Source of the DNA: Oscillospiraceae bacterium
GTDB lineage: Bacteria; Bacillota; Clostridia; Oscillospirales; Oscillospiraceae
DNA: 6,008 nucleotides
Reading direction: 5' to 3'
Assembly (NCBI GenBank): GCA_017378975.1
Contig: JAFNXT010000296.1
Location: 1 to 6,008 of the forward strand
Each line of letters opens with the position of its first letter. The stretch's first letter is position 1. The notes under the pieces were generated by a model. That model saw only the letters and a list, made by a program, of their open reading frames with translations, had not been told where the DNA came from and did not search any database. A program made the position numbers and the translations under genes. Below, in pieces: positions 1 to 4,538 of the stretch.

Positions 1-1447
1 CATACACGGCGGTGGCCTGAGCGAAGGACTGCTGGGCGTCGCCGTCAGCGGCGGCCTTGTCGGAACAGTACTTGCCGAGGCTGTAGGGGATCACGCCGGT
101 GGTGATGGTCTCGCCGTTAGACTCGAAGACGCAGGACACGTAGTAGGTCTTGTCCATCTCCTTGGCGGCGATGCCTGCCACCTGACCCCACCACATACCG
201 TTGGTATCGGTCATCTCCATGGAGCCCGTAGCGTTCTCCACGGTCAGCTTGTCAACGCTTGCCATGGTATCCATATCCCAGTAGTACAGCGTCATGCCGT
301 CATCCACAGTGATCGCGGGAGCGCAGTAGAAGTTGATGGCGAAAGCGCCGTCGAAGGACACGGAGGGATACAGGGACTTGAAATCACTGTTGACTCTGAC
401 GAAGTCACCGGTCTTGGAGCTGTCAGCCTTCACGACGGCATCCATCATCGTGCTGTCGTACCCCTTCACCAGCGCCTGCTGTTCAGCGGTCAAAGCATCG
501 TTCACCAGCGCGTCGGTGTCGTGACCGAAGTACAACTGGGCTTCCGCGCCATAGTCCAGCATGGCCACCACGAGGGCCTTCATCTCCGCGGAGTTGTTGC
601 CGGAGAGGATGGAGCCGGCGTAGGCTTTGGCGCTGTAGCCACCGGCGGCAGAGTAGGCATAGCTGCCGTCGGTGAGTCTGGCGTAGATCTTGAAGTACAG
701 AGTATCGCCCATGTTGGCGGCAGGGATGCCCCCAGACTTGACAAGGTAGACCACACCGTTGGTGGCGTAGCCGGGAACGATACCCACCGCGTCGTCGATG
801 GTGGCACTGTCATCTTTGGAGGACAGGAGCATCAGACCCATCTCCGTGACGGAAGTGGGGTCGGCAACGCTGAAGTAGACGTTGTAGATGATCTCATCCT
901 CGAAGCTGAGGGTGGGATAGTCCAGACGCAGACCGGGATCGGTGACGGGCACGGAGGCGGCGGCACCACAAACGGTGCAAACGCCGTCAACGTAGCTGTG
1001 ACCGAGATATCCGCCACATCCGGTGCAGTTACCGTCGGTGTCGTGTCCCGGATGGGGGCATCCACCGGTATAAACAGACCACGACTCCGTGGTATAGTCA
1101 TACCAGTCCTTCCCCGACGGGATCGTCAGGTCCCGGGTCTGGACGGACCCATCGTTGAAGATGATATTCACCGCATCCGCGGGAAGCCGGCAGGAATAGA
1201 GCGCCCCTCCCACATGGGTCATGGCATCACCGGGCCAGCCGGAGGTGATCTCGCCCCTGCCTGAATACCACGAATAGAAGTTGACCTCGCTCCAGTCGTC
1301 CGGGGCGGTGAAATAGACGGTCTGCTCCTGCGCCGCCGCGACACCGGGGACTGTCTGGATGAACAGACAGCCGACTACCAGCACGATCGCCAGCAGAGAA
1401 CAAAGGACCCTCCCCATTTTTCTTTCTCTTGAACAAATGATATCCAT
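1..1447 (-). CDS. Secreted CBM26 starch-binding protein with tandem uncharacterised domains (3' end outside window)
   Basis: This is a partial gene: 482 codons are open to the left edge with no stop. The start ATG at 1447 has AAAGGA nine bases upstream. An in-frame ATG at 1417 (residue 11) also fits, because the signal peptide core (about residues 12-38, ending VAAA) follows it directly. Residues 42-126 resemble CBM26: VYF, then WSEVNFYSW, WPGDAM, and IIFNDG followed by a TxDLTIP-like strand. CBM26 modules bind alpha-glucans such as starch. Residues 137-161 carry two short DGxC-x-x-CG modules (CTGC, CTVC) around a GHSY. From about residue 173 there are two related copies of a domain of about 130-170 residues (YPTLSFEDEI and YPSVSFDGAF), with no function I can assign. 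No catalytic domain is visible. It is the last gene seen in the operon, and its ribosome binding site lies inside the end of the peptidase gene. A role in surface starch binding is inferred; the anchor is not seen. Confidence 0.88.
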   Translation of the reverse strand, partial: MDIICSRERKMGRVLCSLLAIVLVVGCLFIQTVPGVAAAQEQTVYFTAPDDWSEVNFYSWYSGRGEITSGWPGDAMTHVGGALYSCRLPADAVNIIFNDGSVQTRDLTIPSGKDWYDYTTESWSVYTGGCPHPGHDTDGNCTGCGGYLGHSYVDGVCTVCGAAASVPVTDPGLRLDYPTLSFEDEIIYNVYFSVADPTSVTEMGLMLLSSKDDSATIDDAVGIVPGYATNGVVYLVKSGGIPAANMGDTLYFKIYARLTDGSYAYSAAGGYSAKAYAGSILSGNNSAEMKALVVAMLDYGAEAQLYFGHDTDALVNDALTAEQQALVKGYDSTMMDAVVKADSSKTGDFVRVNSDFKSLYPSVSFDGAFAINFYCAPAITVDDGMTLYYWDMDTMASVDKLTVENATGSMEMTDTNGMWWGQVAGIAAKEMDKTYYVSCVFESNGETITTGVIPYSLGKYCSDKAAADGDAQQSFAQATAVY

Positions 1448-1453
1448 GTTATG

Positions 1454-2515
1454 TCATCCTTTCGCAATATTACTTTGACCCATCACATAGCCCCACAGCA
1501 CCTTCAGGGTATTGTATACCCCATCCATGTGGCTGCGTTCATACCCGTGGCTGGCATACACACCGGGGCCGATCAGGCCGTGCCGGATATCGAAGCCCGC
1601 CCGGAGGGTGGCCTCCACATCGGAACCGTAGAAGGGATACACGTCCACGGCGTAGTCCGCTCCGGTATCCTCCGCCGCCCGGATCAGCTTCGTCACCACC
1701 TCATAGCTGTAAGGACCGCCGGAATCCTTGGCGCAGATGCTCACCTGCCGCTCAGAACAGCCCAGCCCTTCGCCCACACAGCCCATGTCCACACCGACCG
1801 CCTCGGTCACGCCCTCCGGCAGAGAGCCGGAGCCGCCGTGGCCCACTTCCTCATACACGGTGAAATGGAGCCACACACGCCGGGGCAGAGCGACCCTACG
1901 GTCAGCCACCGCCTTGGCCAGGCCCAGCAGGATGCCCACGCTGAGCTTGTCATCCAGAAAGCGGCTCTTCAGATATCCGCGCTCCGTCCGCCGGGTCCTC
2001 GGATCCAGACAAACCATATCTCCCACCCGGATCCCCAGCGCCTTCACATCCTCCGCCCCGGTGACCGGCGCATCCAGCACCACCTCGATGCTGTCGAAGC
2101 TCCGCTGGGTGGTCTTATACGCCCCGTTCACATGGACCGAAGCGTTGCAAAGCTGGATCGTACCCTCCACCACACCGCCGTCCCGGGTATGGACCCGGAC
2201 GTTCTCGGTCTCGGCGTTGTTGGCCTCCAGACCGCCCAGAGGGGTCAGCTTCAGCCGTCCGTCGCCCTTGATCTGACTGACCATGGCACCCAGCGTATCC
2301 AGATGGGCCGCCAGCATCAGGCCGCCCTCAGTGCCCTCGCCGCCCAGATCCGCCATGACACCGCCCTTGACGGTGATCCATGCCCGGAAGCCCATGGCCT
2401 CCAGTTTCTCCTTCACCCAACAGGCCGCTTCCTTCGTATAGCCCGAGGGCGAATCGATCCCCAGCACGGCGCTGGCCTGTTCCCACGCGAATTCGGCGTG
2501 ATTTCTGTCGATCAT
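1454..2515 (-). CDS. M42-family metallo-aminopeptidase
   Basis: The protein has 353 residues, the usual length for M42 co-catalytic metallopeptidases (glutamyl aminopeptidase / FrvX / YsdC group). These are cytosolic enzymes, usually large oligomers with two metal ions, that trim N-terminal residues from peptides. Recognisable elements in order are HLDT at 71-74 (first metal His and Asp), SRFLDDK at 184-190 (bridging Asp), YEEVGHGG at 221-228 (catalytic Glu plus metal Glu), GVDMG at 241-245 (metal Asp) and ASHGYE at 321-326 (probable last metal His, H323). All expected ligands appear present, so it is probably active. The substrate preference cannot be read from sequence. The ATG at 2515 has AAGGAGG nine bases upstream. 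The start region is a near-exact copy of the 38 bases just upstream. No signal peptide is seen. It is cotranscribed with the DUF218 gene upstream and the CBM26 gene downstream. Confidence 0.92.
   Translation of the reverse strand: MIDRNHAEFAWEQASAVLGIDSPSGYTKEAACWVKEKLEAMGFRAWITVKGGVMADLGGEGTEGGLMLAAHLDTLGAMVSQIKGDGRLKLTPLGGLEANNAETENVRVHTRDGGVVEGTIQLCNASVHVNGAYKTTQRSFDSIEVVLDAPVTGAEDVKALGIRVGDMVCLDPRTRRTERGYLKSRFLDDKLSVGILLGLAKAVADRRVALPRRVWLHFTVYEEVGHGGSGSLPEGVTEAVGVDMGCVGEGLGCSERQVSICAKDSGGPYSYEVVTKLIRAAEDTGADYAVDVYPFYGSDVEATLRAGFDIRHGLIGPGVYASHGYERSHMDGVYNTLKVLWGYVMGQSNIAKG
1457..1462 (-). promoter_or_regulatory. Ribosome binding site of the leftward CBM26 gene
   Basis: AAAGGA on the minus strand ends nine bases before the ATG at 1447. 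It lies within the last codons of the upstream peptidase gene, whose stop is only six bases from this start. This supports the 1447 start over 1417 and suggests translational coupling. Confidence 0.6.
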
Positions 2516-2568
2516 CCTTGTTCTCCTCCTTCGGCGTAATTTCTGTCGATCATCCTTGTCCTCCTCCT
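2493..2568. repeat. 38-bp tandem duplication spanning a ribosome binding site and start codon
   Basis: Bases 2493-2530 and 2531-2568 are adjacent direct repeats of 38 bases. They differ at two positions only (2500 G versus 2538 A, and 2522 T versus 2560 C). Each unit carries, on the minus strand, an AGGAGG-type site, an ATG and the first codons of the peptidase. Because 38 is not a multiple of three, the outer copy is not in frame with the peptidase and instead forms the minicistron. Confidence 0.95.
2512..2553 (-). CDS. 13-residue minicistron created by a tandem duplication
   Basis: ATG at 2553 to TGA at 2512 encodes MIDRNYAEGGEQG. Its first eight residues are nearly those of the peptidase (MIDRNHAE), because it lies in a duplicated copy of the peptidase start region. 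It has its own strong site (AGGAGGAGG, 2568 to 2560). Its ATG overlaps the TGA of the DUF218 gene as ATGA, and its TGA overlaps the peptidase ATG in the same way. It could couple translation between the two large genes, or it could be a neutral by-product of the duplication. The peptide itself probably has no function. No expression evidence is available. Confidence 0.5.
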   Translation of the reverse strand: MIDRNYAEGGEQG

Positions 2569-3287
2569 AAGATCAAATAATGCCAGATACCGGCGATCTC
2601 TCTGATGAAATAATGGAGCCACCGCTCCGGATCTTCCGTCCGTGCCGGGATGCCCTCGATCTGAAGGCCCCAGTCATAAGCCTGCCGCGTGACCCGGAAC
2701 AGATGGAACTCGCTGGACAGCACCCCGATCCGACGGGGCCGCTCTCCGGTCCTCGCCTCGATGATGTCCAGAGAATATTGCAGGTTCTCCCATGTGGAGG
2801 TGGCCCGGTCCTCGGTCCAGATCCGGTCCGCCCCGATCCCCATGGACACCAACGCCTCCTGCATACAGGCAGCCTCCGTCATGGGCTCGTCCGCCCCCTG
2901 ACCTCCCGTGACCACAGCCACCGTGTCCGGGTTTTCGGAAAGGTAGCCATAGGCCGCCCGGATCCGCTCCTGGAGCGTCGGAGATCCGACCCCGGCCCCC
3001 AACACCAAAATATAGTCCAGTCCTTTCTCCGGCTCCCGATGGGAATACGTCAGGATCCCACCGCCGGTGACAGCCCCGGTGCAGACCCCCAGGATCAGCA
3101 CCCACGCCGTCACCACCCGGACCGAAGGTGCCTTCAGGCACCGGGCCAAACAAAAGGCCCCGATCACGATGCCCAGAGCCAAAGGCACCAGCCGCACATA
3201 AGCGAACCGTGACACCGGCACCAAAGCGAAGCAGACCGCCACACAGATCCACCCACCCAAACAGGGGATCTTCCTCTCCACTGCCAT
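2550..3287 (-). CDS. Membrane protein with DUF218 (YdcF/SanA-like) domain
   Basis: The protein has about 245 residues. Three hydrophobic segments occupy the N-terminal third (about residues 9-26, 30-48 and 56-77). A DUF218-type domain follows, with DYILVLGAGV, then PxxxxRIxAAYxYL, VVTGGQGADEPMTEA, EDRATSTWENL and SSEFHLFR. This is the usual order of conserved motifs in YdcF/SanA-like proteins, which are implicated in cell-envelope functions but whose biochemical activity is poorly defined. Start choice: the ATG at 3287 sits one base after GGGAGG, which is too close for a normal site, whereas GTG at 3281 (two codons in) has a seven-base spacer and may be the real start. A longer frame back to 3392 is excluded because it would begin upstream of the promoter -10. 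The stop TGA overlaps the next ATG, and the final residues GGGQG are encoded by the downstream ribosome binding site. It is the first gene of the leftward operon. Confidence 0.85.
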   Translation of the reverse strand: MAVERKIPCLGGWICVAVCFALVPVSRFAYVRLVPLALGIVIGAFCLARCLKAPSVRVVTAWVLILGVCTGAVTGGGILTYSHREPEKGLDYILVLGAGVGSPTLQERIRAAYGYLSENPDTVAVVTGGQGADEPMTEAACMQEALVSMGIGADRIWTEDRATSTWENLQYSLDIIEARTGERPRRIGVLSSEFHLFRVTRQAYDWGLQIEGIPARTEDPERWLHYFIREIAGIWHYLILGGGQG

Positions 3288-3294
3288 ACCTCCC
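3288..3294 (-). promoter_or_regulatory. Ribosome binding site deciding the DUF218 start
   Basis: GGGAGGT on the minus strand abuts the ATG at 3287. The spacing to the in-frame GTG at 3281 is seven bases, close to optimal. The site therefore favours a GTG start even though an ATG is present. Confidence 0.6.
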
Positions 3295-3314
3295 AAAAAT
3301 GAGCGTATCTGTAG

Positions 3315-3356
3315 GGCGAAGGCATGCCTTCGCCGTCGCAGCCCGGAAGGGCTGCG
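3315..3356. repeat. Double-palindrome (REP-like) element in the operon leader
   Basis: There are two adjacent inverted repeats. Bases 3315-3334 form a perfect 20-base palindrome (GGCGAAGGCATGCCTTCGCC). Bases 3337-3356 form an 8-bp G+C-rich stem with a GGAA loop (arms CGCAGCCC and GGGCTGCG). They lie between the leftward promoter and the DUF218 start, so they would be transcribed in the 5' leader. The look is that of a short dispersed intergenic palindromic element. Whether it recurs in the genome cannot be seen here. It has no T-run on the minus strand, so it is not a standard terminator for the operon. Confidence 0.6.
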
Positions 3357-3380
3357 CACCACAGACACATCCCTCCTCCC

Positions 3381-3409
3381 AGTATACCGCACACACCTGA
3401 AAAAGTCAA
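3381..3409 (-). promoter_or_regulatory. Sigma-A-type promoter of the leftward operon
   Basis: On the minus strand, TTGACT (3409 to 3404) is followed by a 17-base spacer and TATACT (3386 to 3381). Both hexamers match the consensus at five of six positions. Transcription would start near 3374, giving a leader of about 85-95 bases that contains the double palindrome. Confidence 0.8.
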
Positions 3410-3449
3410 GAATTCACACATATTTCACAAGATGATGCCCTGGATCGTC

Positions 3450-3478
3450 TTTACTTTTTTCGGTCTCTCCGCTATAAT
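3450..3478 (+). promoter_or_regulatory. Promoter of the sortase gene
   Basis: A perfect TATAAT at 3473-3478 lies 17 bases downstream of TTTACT at 3450-3455 (four of six matches to the -35 consensus). The start of transcription would be near 3485. The -35 elements of this promoter and the leftward one are about 40 bases apart, so the two could be co-regulated, but no clear operator is visible between them. Confidence 0.75.
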
Positions 3479-3494
3479 ATGGAACAAATGAAGC

Positions 3495-3501
3495 AAGGAG
3501 G
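3495..3501 (+). promoter_or_regulatory. Ribosome binding site of the sortase gene
   Basis: AAGGAGG lies six bases upstream of the ATG at 3508. This is a near-perfect site that fixes the sortase start. Confidence 0.85.
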
Positions 3502-3507
3502 CTCCCT

Positions 3508-4383
3508 ATGAGCAAACGATCCAAGAAACGGGCCCGCAAGATCCGTAAGATCGTCTACTGGACCTGCGTGATAGGTCTGGTGCTGGTGATCCTGGTCTGC
3601 CTCGGCCTGATCGCCCATAAGGTGATCACGGATGTCCTGAGCAATAAACAGTACGAAGAACTGGGCGAGCTGAAGTCCTCCGCATCCACGGACTTTACCC
3701 GTCCCCCCGTCCCCACGGATCCCACCGGCGAGACCGAGACACAGCCCACCGAAGATGTGACCGAGCCCTCCGCCACAGAGCCTTCCGAGCCTGACGACGG
3801 GAGCCCCAAGATCCTGCCCCAGTACCAGCTCATGTACGATCTGAACCCCGACACCGTGGGCTGGATCGAGCTGCCCGGCACCCGGATCGACTACCCCGTG
3901 GTCCAGACCCCGGACGATCCCAACTTCTATCTGCGCCGGAACTTCTACAAAGAGTACGCCACCTGCGGCACCATCTATGCCCGTGCCATGTGTGATGTCA
4001 ACAAGCCCTCGGACAACATCACCCTCTACGGCCACAACATGAGCAACGGCACCATGTTCGCCGATCTGCACAAGTTCGAGGAGAAGTCCTGGTGGATGGA
4101 CAACCGCTACATCTACTTCGATACGCTCTACGAGTACCATACCTACGAGGTCTTCGCCGTCTTCGTGGGCACCGCCGATCTGACCATCGGCTTCGCCTAC
4201 CATCTGTTCGACGATGCCGAGTCTGAGGCGGAGTATAATATGTTCGTGGAGAACTGCAAGCGACTGTCCCTGTACGACACCGGCATCACCCCCCAGCCCG
4301 GCGATAAGCTCCTGACCCTGTCCACCTGTGACAAATCTCAGGATGAAGGCCGCTTCGTCGTGGTGGCCCGCCGTGTGGTCTGA
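3508..4383 (+). CDS. Class B-like sortase (membrane-anchored transpeptidase)
   Basis: The protein has 291 residues. It begins with a basic cytoplasmic tail (residues 1-14), then one membrane segment (about 15-37). A Pro/Thr/Glu/Asp-rich spacer (about 60-100) comes next, followed by an extracellular sortase domain (about 101-291). The catalytic triad is visible: H176 in YGHNMSNGTMF, C274 in LTLSTC and R282 in GRFVVVARRV. The GHNM-x-x-GTMF-x-DL block is typical of class B sortases, which cleave a C-terminal sorting motif and join the protein to the peptidoglycan cross-bridge. The recognition motif for this enzyme is unknown, and no substrate C-terminus is in the window. The spacer is longer than in minimal class B sortases and may reach through the wall. 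The gene has its own promoter and terminator, so it is transcribed alone. The neighbouring CBM26 proteins are candidate substrates by position only. A pilus-type role is less likely because no pilin gene is seen. Confidence 0.93.
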   Translation: MSKRSKKRARKIRKIVYWTCVIGLVLVILVCLGLIAHKVITDVLSNKQYEELGELKSSASTDFTRPPVPTDPTGETETQPTEDVTEPSATEPSEPDDGSPKILPQYQLMYDLNPDTVGWIELPGTRIDYPVVQTPDDPNFYLRRNFYKEYATCGTIYARAMCDVNKPSDNITLYGHNMSNGTMFADLHKFEEKSWWMDNRYIYFDTLYEYHTYEVFAVFVGTADLTIGFAYHLFDDAESEAEYNMFVENCKRLSLYDTGITPQPGDKLLTLSTCDKSQDEGRFVVVARRVV

Positions 4384-4399
4384 CGACCGGAACGAAGGA

Positions 4400-4433
4400 G
4401 CGTTGTGTCATTTTGACGCAACGCCCTTTTTTT
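4400..4433 (+). terminator. Intrinsic terminator after the sortase gene
   Basis: An 11-bp stem (4400-4410 with 4414-4424, including one G-U pair) with a small T-rich loop is followed by CC and a run of seven T at 4427-4433. It begins 17 bases after the sortase stop and separates the sortase from the next gene. Confidence 0.92.
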
Positions 4434-4468
4434 GTCGTACAGACTTGGATCCGATACGTCCACACCCA

Positions 4469-4497
4469 TTGACGAACCGTAAATCATAGGATATACT
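4469..4497 (+). promoter_or_regulatory. Promoter of the rightward CBM26 gene
   Basis: TTGACG (4469-4474), a 17-base spacer and TATACT (4492-4497) form a near-consensus sigma-A-type promoter, with five of six matches in each hexamer. Transcription would start near 4504, giving a leader of about 35 bases. A perfect 13-base inverted repeat (ATATAC-T-GTATAT, 4491-4503) overlaps the -10 and the start point and could be an operator, though it is short. Confidence 0.82.
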
Positions 4498-4527
4498 GTA
4501 TATGATGCCCTAATAAGGGAACAATAT

Positions 4528-4533
4528 GGAGGG
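4528..4533 (+). promoter_or_regulatory. Ribosome binding site of the rightward CBM26 gene
   Basis: GGAGGG ends five bases before the ATG at 4539 and eight bases before the adjacent ATG at 4542. Either ATG could be used; the protein differs by one Met. Confidence 0.8.
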
Positions 4534-4538
4534 ATGAT

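Noticed and set aside
521..1264. Open reading frame of 247 codons on the plus strand, and minus-strand frames at 580-813 and 832-1101
   Set aside because: All overlap the leftward CBM26 gene, whose frame runs unbroken from 1447 to the left edge with signal peptide and domain similarity. The others are shadows of its codon bias.
1451..2539. Open reading frame of 362 codons on the plus strand opposite the peptidase
   Set aside because: It mirrors almost exactly the M42 peptidase gene, which has all metal ligands and a ribosome binding site. The antisense product is His/Pro/Gln-rich and has no recognisable motif.
3315..3356. Palindromes considered as an intrinsic terminator or riboswitch
   Set aside because: There is no T-run after the stems in the leftward direction, no alternative pairing with the ribosome binding site is obvious, and no known riboswitch core was recognised.
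3164..3370. Leader open reading frame starting at ATG 3370 after GGGAGGAGGG on the minus strand
   Set aside because: The predicted transcription start is near 3374, so most of the purine-rich site would not be transcribed. The frame translates the palindromic repeat and then runs out of frame through the DUF218 gene.
3288..3396. Longer starts for the DUF218 gene (ATG at 3392) and an overlapping minus-strand frame from 3396
   Set aside because: Both begin upstream of the -10 element at 3381-3386, so the start codons would not be in the transcript. The added residues are translated palindromic repeat.
3472..4203. Open reading frame of 243 codons on the minus strand opposite the sortase
   Set aside because: It is antisense to a sortase with complete catalytic triad. 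It has no ribosome binding site or promoter of its own.
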